From Synchiropus splendidus (taxonomy: Eukaryota; Chordata; Actinopteri; Syngnathiformes; Callionymidae): a DNA stretch of 64,000 bases. The translations under genes were made by a program, and so were the position numbers. This document shows, piece after piece, positions 1 to 14,960 of the stretch. Below the pieces are notes generated by a model. It made no database searches, was not told where the DNA came from, and saw only the letters and a list, made by a program, of their open reading frames with translations. Position 1 is the stretch's first letter. Every line of letters begins with the position of its first letter. The stretch spans positions 20,594,001 through 20,658,000 of the forward strand of contig NC_071347.1 of assembly GCF_027744825.2 (NCBI RefSeq), in the 5' to 3' direction.

Positions 1-301
1 ACACAATTAAATGTAGGGCAATAGTATCGGGTGGAGCTCTGCTCCGTGCTGCAGGTCAGCACACCTGTGGGTTTTTCTAGTGTTGGTTCCACATTGAATC
101 TCTCACAGACGGCCAAGCCTCTCACCCTAGATTAAGATGTCTCCAGAAAATACGCAATTTAGCGCCTCGTATCTGCACCCTTGTAGCTTGTTTGCTACTA
201 CAAGCTGCAGATGTTATAATAGCTTCATCTGAGGGGCACAACTGAGACATTACCCCACTAGGAGATCAGGGTCACCGGAGAGAGTTCAACTCGGCGCAGG
301 A
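1..301. other. No recognisable feature
   Basis: I see no gene, RNA or clear repeat here. The frames are short and the sequence is of mixed composition. Confidence 0.5.
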
Positions 302-800
302 TTCAGAATCAGAATCAGAAAAACTTTATTAATCCCAAGGAAAATTATGTTCGTAACATGCATGCAACATCTGTACTCAACATATCACAATATATTAAAA
401 AGAAATAATATGATAAAGTACAAAAAAAGCTACACAAAAGAGCTTAGAAACCATGTGAACAATGTGCAAGAAAATGCAGTTCAAGAAGAATCCTTCATTG
501 TGATTTTTTCAGTGAATGAATTGTACGTTTTTATAGCCACAGGAAGAAAGGAGCTCCTGTGGCGCTCGGTCTTTGAGATGGGTCGTGTCAGTCTGTTGGT
601 CCATGTGCTTCTGTATCGGACCAGGAGCGGATGGAGGGGGTGGCTGATGTTGTCCAGGACGCTCCTTAGTTTCAGGAGCGTCCTTCTCTCCATAACCGTC
701 TCCAAGGAGTCCAGTTTCACCCCCACCACATCACCAGCTTTGTGGTTGAGTCTGTTAGTGTCCGCCACCGTTAGTCTGCTGCAGATAACAAGCAATCGAA
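302..800 (-). mobile_element. 3' end of a CR1/Rex-like LINE (5'-truncated)
   Basis: On the minus strand, 795-481 encodes a stretch resembling the C-terminal tail of fish non-LTR retrotransposon ORF2. Readable parts include LRSVLDNISHPLHPLL and TERHRSSFLPVAIKTYNS, a layout common in CR1/Rex/L2-type elements. Downstream of the stop is a short 3' region ending in a GATTCT-type repeat, seen on the + strand as tcagaatcagaatcag at about 305-320, next to tttattaatccc. The copy lacks the reverse transcriptase and endonuclease, as expected for 5' truncation during target-primed insertion. A short 3'-only relative lies at 28738-28820. The exact clade is an inference. Confidence 0.75.
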
Positions 801-2456
801 GTATTGCTCATAATTCAACAGATATTTTATTATTAATAGTGCCACTCGTGACTTGCTCATCTATTCTACCGAAGTGTATGTGAACGTGTTGGAGAACGCA
901 TGAGTGTAGGTACTGGAGGAGTGTCACGATGAAGTTTGCCTGCAGAGTGCTCCACACCATGGGAGCTCTCATGTGCTGCATCTCCCGGCGTCACAGTCCT
1001 TATCTATATTTTAGTTTCATCTGGAGTAGATAACCCTCCATCTGTGATGCTCGCCTGTTCAGCTGTTAGCATGTTCTATTTTCAGACCCGGCGCGAAGCA
1101 TGTGTGTGTTCACGTCTGTGTGTTTACAGCTCGTCGCTACACAAACACTCCTCACGCTCTCAGCGAACGCACGCTACACGGTGTCAAAGTGAACCCTGAC
1201 CCTCTTAAGCACCCACTCGGGTCCGAAGAGCGAACGTGACTCTGGGTTGAAGCAGGAAGATTTATAGCAGAATGGCAAACACGCGGCGACGAGGATGAAA
1301 CCGAGTGTGTGGTTGGGAATCCCTGGTTCCGCCGCTGCCAGCTGAAGTATAAAGAGGAGGGAAAATATAGAAAACGCCACTCTAACAAGCCTCCAGGGAC
1401 TGGAGCTGCCTGGTTCTGAGAGGAGGAACAGCTTGTGTGATCTCACAACAGTCCACCAGAACCAGGCGGGGTGTACACAAATGGATTCCCGCTGCTGTGT
1501 GCAAACGTCAGCGCGTGTTGATAAGACGGTATCGCAGGACAACAAGTGAGAGCAGGAGCCACGAGTGAGTGACGATGTTGTGTCGCCCACAGGGTTTAAT
1601 TAAACACGCACACATTTTAATAACAACAGACACACAACAGCCACGCAGCACGCCGACAGCCGCTGTGGGGGATAATGAATCTACTTTGTGTGGACAGCGA
1701 ACGCATCATTTTACATTTCCTCTGTGGCTCATGTGCATTATCATGTTGACGGGTTATTGTGTCGACGTAAAGAGCGTTATAGAAGACGCCGCGCAAACAA
1801 AGGTTCCTCAGCACAACAGTCGCGGTGGAGCTTCTGGTATGGGTCTTTAATGTTTGACTTTGATAGCTGTGTTGTGTCCTCTACTCGATCGAGTCTGACC
1901 AGACGAGTCGTCTACAGTTGAGCTTCATCCTCTCTGTTCCCCCAGTACAAACCTCCAGATGTAATGAACAAACAGCCCTCACACTGGACGACGACAGCGC
2001 TCTCACGAATGCTAACATTTTCCGTTACGACATCTTGACACAGGACAAGTTTTGAAACTGTAGTTTTAGCTCAATGGCTTAAGACATACGAATTTAAAAA
2101 AACTGAGGACTGTAAATACAACTTGTTTATGCCCAAGATTTCTCAAATATTTGAGAAACAGACTGTGCGAAAAACCACCCCAAATACATTTCACCCGGTT
2201 ACTGACTTTGAGTGGACCGTTGGCGCTTCATTTTCCTCTGAGCTCATCTGCCCTGGTGGTTTTGTCCACTGCCACCTACTGGCCATTGGATGAGATGCTA
2301 CAATCAGAACACGCTTCAGAGTCCTCTCAAAGAAGTATCATCACGCAGTAGCGCAGCACGCTCCAGGCTCTTTCTCTGCGTGTTCTCTGCGTCTGTCAGA
2401 GCAAAATTTTTGAATTAGTTTCAAGCCCATTGATGAGAGGTGAATGTTGGGAGCAA
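801..2456. other. Non-coding stretch, nothing recognised
   Basis: The open frames here are short, overlap on both strands and match no family I know. Around 1,080-1,600 the sequence is somewhat richer in CpG, but I see no convincing exon with splice sites. Confidence 0.4.
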
Positions 2457-2905
2457 GGTTATTATAGTAAGCAAAAAAACAAAAACTGGAATTGTGAAAA
2501 ATAAACTGAAATAAAAATCAAACCGAACTAAAATGACAGCAAATTTGATGTTTGTTCATGAAGTGAGACAATTTAAAATACATTTATTTTGGCTCGGCTG
2601 GTTTTACGTCACCTGTCTTTCCAAACTTAATGCATATTTTATACTATTTTTGAGACCTATTTCAATCTTCGACCTTGTTCTAATGCCCCGTATTGAAGGA
2701 AAACATAAACAGAGAACTAGAACTATCACTAGTACTAACAAAAACTAAACTGAAACTGAGCAGTCTTCAACAACTGAAACTAATAAAAACAAGCCAACCC
2801 ACTGTAAAAACTAGTTAAAACTAACTGAATTTGAGAGACACAAATTCAAAACTTAATGAAAACAAAACCTAATGAAAAATCCCAAACAATTGTTAACTAT
2901 CATAG
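2457..2905. mobile_element. Probable MITE rich in aaact repeats
   Basis: The left end reads ggttattatagtaagcaa. The right end, reverse complemented, reads ctatgatagttaacaatt, giving imperfect terminal inverted repeats. The interior is A-rich, with many aaactgaaa / aaactaa motifs typical of a widespread fish DNA-transposon derivative. No transposase is present. Borders are approximate, and I could not define a target-site duplication. Confidence 0.5.
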
Positions 2906-3342
2906 TGCAGGTGAAGATTCTTGACCTGGAAGTTAGAGCGCAAGATAGATGTACAATGTTTGGGGGGTTTTCTAACCATAGAGAAGTCATTTTAAAAGGT
3001 AATAAAATACTTAGACCGATTACTTTTCAGTTGAAATGAAGTCATTCATTTCACCCTTTAAGTCCAGAACAACGTCTGGCGGAGACATAAGAGGCCACTA
3101 GGGATGATCTAGTCGTGTAGGAGACTCCCACTATCGAACGTGGACAACACAATCTGACTCCTAAGGCAGACGCCGTTGCATGTTCACGCATGAGGCATTT
3201 CAACAGAATCAAACTGTGCCCCGCCCCATGGCGTTTCTTGACGTTCGTGCCTCACGGTGCTGAAAATGCGACACCATGAGATTAGCTACTATAAATACCA
3301 AGTCACACCAAGTGGTGCTGGTGACGACGCTGCGGGAGAGAA

Positions 3343-3380
3343 ACGTTTGATTCATATGTGTCAACATATGAATCAAACGT
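3343..3380. repeat. Perfect 16-bp inverted repeat (hairpin)
   Basis: The left arm acgtttgattcatatg (3343-3358) and right arm catatgaatcaaacgt (3365-3380) are exact reverse complements around a 6-nt loop. It could form a short stem-loop. Nothing around it shows whether it is transcribed. Confidence 0.85.
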
Positions 3381-3963
3381 ACGTCTGATTTCTGAGTCAC
3401 GATTGGACGAAAAAGTCCACGTAAGAATTGCTGAATTCATCCGTGTAGTCTGCTGAGAATAAATGGGCCGATCAGACCAGGAAAGAGCGCAGCGTCCCCC
3501 AGACACGGTTCAAATGTGCAAACCACATTACACATGCAAATAGCTCATTGAGCGAGTTTGTATTAAATCAGCATCCACATCAGCTGAATGTAATTCGGAG
3601 CGCAATTTGGGTTTAATGTCCTCTGCTGGTGTTTGAACAAAACAAGTGCCACATCAGACTGAAAGCAGTCGCATTAATCTCACTTGTTTAGGAAGATTCC
3701 AGGGAGTTCTTAAGCTGTCTGGAGAGGCGCTGCAGGAATTACTCAGCACCTTTTTTGATCAAGCTCTGAGAAGTCGTCAATTGTTCTGTCGAAACAGAGT
3801 CTCTCTCAGAGTTCAGAACTTGACTGTGGTCAGATGATGATGAGGAAGCAGCGACAACAGCAGGACGATGTTCCGCCTGACTTGGAACAGAGGCCGGTTT
3901 CTTGGATCCACCCTCATTGAGCTCAGAAGACGCGTCGTGAAATCAACATGAGGAAACCCAGTA
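3381..3963. other. Non-coding stretch, nothing recognised
   Basis: No gene or repeat family identified between the hairpin and the MITE. Confidence 0.4.
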
Positions 3964-4660
3964 CAGTGGTACCTGGGTTCTCGACCACAATCCCTTCCAG
4001 ACGGCTGTTCGAGAAGAGAATTGTTGGAAATCTGAATGGATTTTTCCCATTACAATGAATGGAAAAAGAAACAATGCGTTCCAAGCCTTAAAACAGTCTT
4101 TTGTAGGAGTGAATGTAGAGCGTCTGCTGCAGGTGGCTGTTCCTCTATGTGTGTGGCCGCTGCATGTGGGAGGGGTTGGCGAGTGAGTGACGTCTCTCCA
4201 GAAGTGAAGAGGTGCCCGGTGCGTGTCCAGCTCTGAATGTGCGCTTCTGTGCAGTTTGGCTGTGACAAAGTCATAAACCAAGTCACGCTCTGTCCCAGAC
4301 TCGCCTCATCCCTGTCCCAGCTCCAGCCCACAACAGGACATCAAACCCTGGAGTGAGCGCTCCAGCACCTCCCCTGTGACACTCTACCACGGTCCAGTGT
4401 GGAGACAGGAAAGGTTTTACACCTCAATATGAAGAAAAAACAGTCAGTAAATGGAGCTAACGGGACATGTCTGCATACAGAGGCTGGGTTACACAAGAAC
4501 AAAGCGCCTCGTGGGTCAGCTGATCGGTCTGCGCATGTTATGTTTTTTCCAGCTCTTTTCAGGGGCGTTCGACTTCTGGACTTTCATTCGAAACCCGAAG
4601 CAAAAAAATCTCAAAATGTTTGTTCTAACTCCGATTTGTTTGAATTCCGTGGTACCACTG
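3964..4660. mobile_element. MITE with CAGTGGTACC terminal inverted repeats, copy 1
   Basis: The element begins cagtggtacc and ends ggtaccactg, and is flanked on both sides by TA (3962-3963 and 4661-4662). TA duplication with CAGTGGTACC ends fits a non-autonomous Tc1/mariner-superfamily element (Tigger/pogo-like); that assignment is an inference. It shares its two outer thirds with the shorter copy at 5974-6454 but has additional internal sequence around 4265-4400. No transposase frame is present. Confidence 0.8.
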
Positions 4661-5008
4661 TATTGTGAAAATAGAATCAGGAGGTGATGAAAACAGCCCT
4701 CTTCATCATTGTGACTCCTGAAATCAAAGGTGTCGTCGCTGTTGTGGAAATTTAATCAGATTAAGGTGACAAAGGAGCTTAACTCAAACCTCTCAGAGTG
4801 TTTTCTGTAAACATGGCACATCATTAAGGCACAGCGCCGCCACATTTCCTGAACCCTCAGTCAGAGAGGAGGGTTCTGGAACATGTCACAGGTGCTCACA
4901 GTCAGACAGGCTGTCCGCGCAGCAGGGCCAACCTTCAAGGATCTTCAAATTTGATTTCTTAATCCGGCCCCATTCCGCTGTGGAATCTTTGATGGAGGGT
5001 TCTGATTC
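4661..5008. other. Non-coding stretch upstream of SHISAL1
   Basis: No feature recognised. Confidence 0.4.
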
Positions 5009-5070
5009 ACCTGGGCCAGACCTGGACTGACTGCCATTACGTCGCCAGTCAGTCCAGGTCTGGCCCAGGT
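5009..5070. repeat. Perfect 25-bp inverted repeat with 12-nt loop
   Basis: The arms at 5009-5033 and 5046-5070 are exact reverse complements (left arm begins acctgggccagacctgg), separated by ccattacgtcgc. The GC-rich arms would form a stable hairpin if transcribed. It lies about 0.5 kb upstream of the probable SHISAL1 start exon. Confidence 0.9.
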
Positions 5071-5544
5071 CATCCTCCCAATATGGCCTGTTGAAATTCC
5101 TAATCCGAGTCTCTCCTGGATGACTCAACATCTCACCCTATACTCTACACAGAGAGAGTCCAGACCTGGTTTTGGATGCTTGTTATGTCACAAAATATTT
5201 ATGGAAATCTTGAGGAGAAGTCAGTGGGTGCGCTTACATGGACCGGTCCAGTAACACTTATTAGGGGAGGTTTTCTTTCGGAATCTTTTCGGACCAAGCG
5301 TGTTCAGGATGAAATATTGTTCGGCTTGAGAGGATTGTGGTAAGCATCAATGCATCGTCTCTCCCTATCTGGGCTGACTTTTCACGGCTCCCCCACCGGG
5401 TTCGATTCCAAATCAGATCATATCTTTTCATGCACGTGAAGAGGGAAGATTTACTGTCCAATCAGAATCAGAATCTACTCAGAAGTGGAAGTGCTGCTCA
5501 TGTCAACGTAGCCCTGATACTGATCTGCCTCTCCTCCTCTCCAG
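5071..5544. other. Upstream region of SHISAL1; possible 3' splice site at 5544
   Basis: No promoter signature is obvious. The pyrimidine tract ending at 5541-5544 (ctctcctcctctccag) looks like a splice acceptor. The exon with the start codon may therefore begin at 5545, with the true promoter farther upstream. Confidence 0.4.
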
Positions 5545-5660
5545 TTCCCTCCAGGAGTCCCGAGCAGCAGCAGCAGCAGCCATGTGAGAGGAGCCAGCGA
5601 GCGATGTCCATGTCCAGCTGAAGCTGATCTGCCCCCTTCGCCCCCCATGAGTGAGAGAAG

Positions 5661-8135
<2,475 letters not shown>

Positions 8136-8232
8136 GTCCCCCACACCCGGCACTGACACGACCAGGACCAGCAGTCACCTCCAATAGTGGTTATTTGTGC
8201 TCAGGCTCAACAGTACAATATTCCGAGACTTT

Positions 8233-8238
8233 AATAAA
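8233..8238 (+). terminator. Candidate polyadenylation signal of shisal1
   Basis: AATAAA lies 98 nt after the stop codon. It is the first such hexamer downstream. Longer 3' ends are possible. Confidence 0.4.
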
Positions 8239-10139
8239 GTGAATCCTCTGAGAGAGTCATAACACATTCAGCCGCCCACACCCACCGGTCCGCGCCAGTT
8301 CGGTACCAGCCGGCTCAACACACTGGTGTCAACAGTTTCCTGCTAAAGCTGCCAAACTTAATGAAAGAATTTGCTTATTGTGGCGTGATCATCGGATCGA
8401 CCCGCGGTCCGTTTCATCCACTGGTGTGTTCATTAGCATACCTGAGGACTCGGTAGCAGCGCATGCTAACACCGCACAAACCAGCATGTGAGCAACAACA
8501 GTACCTTCTGGAGTCAGAGGTTAAGTTGTAGCAGAGCCAGCTGAGTCGTCGCTCCTCATGCAGGCTGTTTTTAGAAGCTGCTTTTAAAAGACTCGACCTG
8601 ATTTTGTCCAGCATCTGTCAGCCCGGTGTAAACCAGCAGGCCGGACCCACCTCTGACCCGCGCTCCAGAACTCCTCTCTCTGGGGATCTGATGCTCAGTG
8701 TGGGCGACGTCATCCGGCAGAGCCAGCTGAAGAGAGGAAGAGAGAAAGCGCCCAGGTTAAATCCCGCCTGCCCCGCGACTCATCTCCCAGCGTGTTGGTT
8801 CTGGATGATTTGTGAGCGTGTGAATGGGTTTATTCTTAGCTGCTAGTAAATGGACCTGCATTTATGAAGTGGAGGATCAGGGCGCATGAATTAGAATAAG
8901 TTAGCGTGCTCCGGTTTGCTGGCCCATTTTGTCAAGCGCCGTTTCATTCCGACTGTATCGGAGTCTGCAGAGAGCTGCTCCTGCGGGTCGACAGAACCGC
9001 TGGTGGATTGATGAGTCCACTCATCCCCACTACAGTTCTCGGTCTAATGAGGGAGCTCGGTGGATTCGTCCTCTCACGCTCGCCCCGGGGTGCCTGCGCA
9101 GCCGCCCGGCGCCACCTACAGCTCATCCATGTCCAAAGTGCAACACAGAACCATTTGTCAAACTGTGCCCTCATTGAATTATCGATGACCCGCGAGAGAA
9201 GCCGAGCCAGTTCACAGGCATCAGGTCAACGGAGAGAGAGGAAGATGAAAAATGACCTGCGAGGACTTCAACCAGCAAATCCATCTTCCATTTGGAAATT
9301 AGGGAGATTTGGTTAGATAGTCATGTCACTTATAGTAGATGTATTTTATCATTCATGTTTTTATATCTTACAGAATAGTGGTGAAGGGAAGCAAAGAAAG
9401 GAGCTCAGACAGGGCGGGAGAACCGGAAGAGTGACAGTAGTTAAAAATTCAATTAAAAAAAGTCAATACATTGGATTTTTTTTCCAATTGAATAAGTTAT
9501 ATTATATTTTTATATTATAAAATATATAAAGTATAAAGTAAAAATATAAAGTATTTGAATCATATTCATGAATCATATATGTTTATTTTCATATATTTTA
9601 TTTGTAGATACACAGATTTTTTTAAAAAATAATAAATGACATTTTAAAATAATGTAATGAAGCCTTAAATAGTGGAACAAATAAGTAAATAGATAAATAT
9701 ATCCCCAAATACTATGGAAAAAAGTCATTTAATGAAAAAAAAAAATCACGCTGGAAATATTCTAAATGGCTTAAAGCAATTGGAAGAATTGTGTTCATGC
9801 AGACACTTATATTTAAATGGAAAAAAAGTCCGATAAACAGTCACCAAACAGGAAATATAACCACATGGTTTGAATCACGGATCCTTCAGTGGTCTGCTCA
9901 GTAATGACAATAAATATCTCCACAAGCGCTGTGCTTCAGATCTTATCTGAGAATGAAGCTGCTCTTTTCACCGCCTGCTGCTCTGTGACTCAGTTTCTCG
10001 CCCTCCAGTCTCATGATCTCAGTACCGAGAGAATCAACGTGGCAGAGAACCAACCAGTGTTTACAGGCCGACAGGGAGCCGGCTAACGCTGTTCACTTAC
10101 AAAGATATCCCGCTTTACGGAAGCCGCCGTCGTGTTTGG
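8239..10139. other. Non-coding stretch downstream of shisal1
   Basis: No gene recognised. The part from about 9,420 to 9,860 is strongly AT-rich. Open frames are short and unlike known families. Confidence 0.4.
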
Positions 10140-10386
10140 TGACGCGGTAATGTGGTTAGACTTCTGACAGTGCTCTCAGCAGGGTCGCGGGTTTGATTCC
10201 AGCTTGAGTCAACTCTGCTGTGTACCTACCTGAGTGGCAAGTTTTCTGAGCGCGTGTGTTTGGGAGAGGTTGTCTGTTTATATATGATGGGCTGGAGACC
10301 TGCCCAGGGTGTCCCTCGACTCTGGCGCAGAGCAGCTGGAAAAGACTCCGCCTCATGACCTTGTTCTGGGGTAAGATGAAGAAAAT
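10140..10386 (+). mobile_element. Decayed tRNA-derived SINE
   Basis: The head resembles the tRNA-like part of fish SINEs: a B-box-like gggtttgattcc at about 10190-10201, after a ggttagact-type A-box region. It is followed by a body with ggctggagacctgcccaggg, tgtccctcgactctgg and agcagctggaaaagactccg, which echo the widespread fish SINE body. The match is from memory of the consensus and is clearly degenerate. Confidence 0.55.
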
Positions 10387-13300
10387 GACTTTTCTGTACA
10401 ACACAGAGCGTCAACATTTTTTTGCTAGTACCTGAGTTACTAGGTTACTTTGATCTCCAAAATCTTGGAACACTAACCTCTCATCTGGTTTGTTATCTCA
10501 AATCACATTGCGTTTCATACCTCGTATGTTTGACCCGAAAATGTTGTCGTTGTCGGCTGGTAAATGTTTGATCTGCTTCTACTTTTTGGCTTCTGTCTGT
10601 TCCGTATCATTCACAACTCTTGGCAAGTTTCGCATCACATTTCTGGCATTCACATTTTGCCTTCCACGGCTCTCAGTTCAGGCATCGTACCGGCAGATAT
10701 TTCCGTGCTAATGTGGGGCGACCCTCTCATTTACCCGGTTGCCTGGCAACTATCCACCGTCAGTCGGATTGTAACGCCTCGTCTTTGATCAACACCGTAT
10801 CCTGCATATTCACGTCGGTCTTTGAACCCTGGGCCTGCGCTCCGTTATAATGGTACATTATGAGATTATTCCTGGCCTGTCCGCCCGCCCGGCGCCAAGC
10901 CAAGACCTGGTTCAATTACGGCAGCAGTGTCCATGTGGTGGTGGGTAATGAACATCAGAGAGGCAGCAGAGGCAGAGCTGCAGGCCAACCTTGGGGCGCC
11001 GCCGTCCCCTCCGCTGGGCCTGCTGGCATCATCGCGAGCTAACCTGCAGTCTTATTTATTCACTTCTCCGGGAGCCTGATCTTTTATTAGCTGCTCACTG
11101 TAGCGCTTCTCTCTGGTGCGAAGCGTTAATGAGCACAACCCGTGCAGTCTTAAATATACTCCCGTAAATCCCTCTTTCTCCTCCGTCGTGGTCGGAGTTA
11201 TTCATAGTCTTTGTTCCGCCAATACTTCCTGGACTCGTGACAGCCTGCTCGGCTGTTCAGTCAGACTTGATCAGAGATGAGAGGCTGGAAGGAGCCCCCA
11301 GGAGGTGAGGGGCGGGGCTTGAGACCTTCTCTTTGGATGGACAAAACCAAAGTTTGACATCTGCAGTTCACATATGAGAATCAAGGGATTCACCCGTCTA
11401 GGTTTTACGATCGACAAGAGAACCGTGAGCATGAAACACAGCAAGTTCAGATGGGCTGAGAGCTCAACACAAAACAGATGAACGTGCACCAGAGGGGACG
11501 ACTTCCAGTTCACCAAGTAACAGTCTATTCATCCGCTAACTTACAGCATCAGCGGGGCAGCAGCCAAGGTCAAAAGGCCCAGACATCTCCTGCTTTTTAG
11601 GCAGAAGAGTCTCCCTGGATGTGGAGGAGCTGTTTTAACTTTAACCTGTTGGTCCCCAGAGGTTTGTCAATGAAGTATGCCACTTTGATATCACTACTTC
11701 AAAGCTTGACTAGTAGCTTGAAAATGGTTGGACATCAAGGCGTTCAGTCGATGAGAAATGACCTAGAGTTTATGATGGAACTGAATTCTCTCACCTCACT
11801 TGTATGCACCATGATGTCACCAGACATGACATACTTTTACAGATGTTTATCTGTAGATGCGACGCTGAGCCAGAAAACATCTGCCTACAAACATGAGATC
11901 AGCTAAAGTTGCTGATATCTCATTTATCAATATGGTCATTTATAATTCTGAATGACTCAGCAGATTGAATTTGCTAGTCAGCCAAATAGGAAAAAAGGTG
12001 AAACAATGAATTTTCGGAGAAAACACTTTTGATGGACAGGTGGTTTGTATGAAGTGTTGTGGGCGAAGTAAACAGAAAATGTTATTAAGTTTGATCAAAG
12101 ACTCCATTTTGGGGAAGACGCGGGAAGCTTCCACACAAATAAGAGCGGCTTTCGATGGAATGAGCAACATTCAAGCCTCGCTCTCCGAGCTCCAAAATTG
12201 GAACATTGGAACTACAATATAGTAGTACTCAATACTGTATTCACAATCATTCTTAATTTTGTATTTAATAAGTCGAATCGAAACGAGTGCGACAGAAATG
12301 TTGCACAGCTGAATTGGACTTTCATCTCTCTCTGACGCAGAAAGCTTTGCGGGGATGACCAGCGGACTGTTTTCCAGAGGAGAGACCCCAGGCCCCCCCC
12401 CACTGGGCCGGCCGGACTGTAGCCCACTGTGACGACTGCCCCTCCTTCACAAGCACACCACGCAGTAGCGCTGTGACATTTAAAAGCCTCGGCCGTGAGA
12501 GGACTCCTGGACACACAGCTGCTTTGAAGCAGTGACACCCAGCTCTCCGGCGATCCCTGAGGAGCCCGGCCAACTCTGAGCTGCGAGCGAGACGAACTTC
12601 CTGTTTTTATCGTTAGGAGATGTTTTCACTGCCGTGTCCGTGAATGTTCAGTAGCAGTTAGACACGTCGGTGATTTATTTATGTGGAGTAGCGAGCGGAC
12701 GCCAGGACTTCCCAACATGAATCCAGATGCTGAGTGCGCTCGTGATAAAGCCGCTGTTCTTTTCACTTCTTGTGTCGTAAATGTCCGAGCGGACGGAAAC
12801 TGTAGAGCTTATGTCTGTTTTCCTTCAGCGGAGCATAAACGAGGATCAGGGACGCCTTCACACAAGTCAGACCTTAACCTTCGACCCCGGAGACAAGAAC
12901 ATTCCTTCAGAAGTTAGCGTGTGTTGCCATGGTAACCTCATCCATCGGCTCATTTGGCCTCATTACCAGAGCTCGGCTCTACAAGCAATATGATGCAACT
13001 GAACACTCACTTCACAGCGAGGTAGAAGAGCAGCGCACAGAAATGTGTCTCATGTTTCAGAACAACAGCTGGGGGCGCTCTCCTGGTTTCCTGCCCTGTT
13101 AGTCTTAACCACCACGCTAACGCCCAGCTCCCCCGACCACAGTGAGAGCAGTCTGATCATGCTGATATTAGCGCAGCGTTCTTCTTGTTGCTCAAGAAGT
13201 CAAACCTGGTCCACACTCAGAGAGACTCAAATCCCACTTGAGTCTTAAGAGAATTGATTCATCATGTGTGAAAAAAAAAGTTCATAGTGCTTCACGGTAC

Positions 13301-14276
13301 CATAGGAAGCAGCACCATCACGCTAAATACTGTGGATGAGCCCTACTCAAAAGCCTGAAGTAGAAACTTGAAGTTTTCATCGTGGGTCAGCTGGACGCCA
13401 GATCATGACAAACACTAAATCTCTGAACAGTGTCGCCGATGCTTGTCACTAACAACATCATGTTTTCGCTCCTCAAGACAGACAAGCCTGACTGAGATCT
13501 GAATGCAATCTGTTCACAATCTGTTCCACATAAATCAGAAGCCACAACAACTCTGACTGACAGACGTTTGATCGGGTTTCTGCTCCACTCAAGCTGTTAT
13601 TCAAGTGCTGTAGCAATCGGTGACATCGTAACTCCATTTTTACTGCCTGATCGCAAGCAATATTTGTTTAGGAATTAACTACTCAGCTGCAATACTTGTT
13701 TATCAACACGCCTTCTGACAGCATTGACCACTCGCAACCGCACGAAGGTACCGTTGTTGACGACGAGATGCCTTTAGCACAGCTAGTTAGCATAGTTCGC
13801 CTTAACATGTCCGTGTTCACTCATGCAATTCTTTTTCTAGGAGGACAGAAGAGTCAATACGATTGGGCATCGTTTTTCTCTGAGGCTCAAATCGGTTTCA
13901 TTTTACTTACTCCCCTTACTTCCTGTCCAACCACTACAAGAGGCGGGACTTAACTCAATGACTAGCAAAGCTCCGTCCACCAGTGGGAACCATTAGCTGT
14001 CATGACAGTCCTCTGTCACAGTCTGGGGTTTGTGTTAGGTGTCAACTTAGAATGACATTTGTTATACTATCTGTTAGCTGTTGTTAGCACACGTCTGCAC
14101 TTCAAGGAGCTGGTTTGATTCCTGGTCTGTGAACCAATCACATGCAAGTCTCGCGACTTGTGAGATATGGATAACCCCGACATTTCACATGAAAACAAAA
14201 ATGGCAATTATAAAGCCTCAGGTCCACAAGGCACCAAAAGGCAGCAAGTTGAGAATTAATTCAGTGATATTACTGG
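10387..14276. other. Non-coding stretch, nothing recognised
   Basis: Nearly 4 kb with only short, unconvincing frames and no recognised RNA gene. Confidence 0.4.
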
Positions 14277-14282
14277 GAAGAC

Positions 14283-14954
14283 GACGGAGCCCTGGAAGTG
14301 ACATGCATGCGTTTATTTGTTTTGGATGTGGCGTGCCTGACTTTATTTTTTTTTTGCCCGAGTTATTATTATTATCTCGAGATATTTGTTATCTCGTGAT
14401 AATGCGTATCTCGCGATAACAGTTATCTCAAGATAATATTTATCTCAAGATACAATCGTAAATGTCACCGCATGCGTAACTGCCTCTCTGGCAAAGCATT
14501 TTGTATACGTCCTCTTGGAACCACTATGTCTCCCATGGCTTTGTAACTGTTCGTCAACATTGTCATTGTCTGTCTGCGTTTCTAACACTCTGATCAAGTG
14601 CTCTCTACTTAAAATAATACCACATGTGGCTAAGCTATATGTATCACGCGTCCCTGGACGCAACATGCATGACTTTATTTTTTTTTCTTTCCCGAGATAA
14701 AAATTTTCTTGCGATAACTGTTATGTCGGGATAAAAAAAATAAAGTCATGCATGTCACGTGGTATTATTTTGAGTAGAAGCCACTTGATCTGACTCTTAA
14801 AAGCGGACAGACTTTACCGTCGCCAATATTCTGACTTGCAGACAGCAAGATAAAAATGATCTGGAGATACTAATTATCACGAGATAACAGTTATCACAAG
14901 ATAACTGTTATTTCGGGCTAAAAAACAAACGCACGTCACTTCCAGGGCTCCGTA
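14283..14954. mobile_element. Non-autonomous DNA transposon with palindromic interior
   Basis: The terminal inverted repeats read acggagccctggaagtgac at the left and gtcacttccagggctccgt at the right. Apparent 6-bp target duplications, gaagac, lie at 14277-14282 and 14955-14960. The interior has many copies of a palindrome-like motif around ttatctcgagata, and nested inverted parts (catgcatgactttatttttt near 14665 versus its inverse near 14730). There is no transposase. I do not recognise the family. Confidence 0.75.
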
Positions 14955-14960
14955 GAAGAC

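Noticed and set aside
347..883. 178-codon + strand frame
   Set aside because: It is the opposite strand of the LINE 3' end at 302-800; the protein has no family resemblance.
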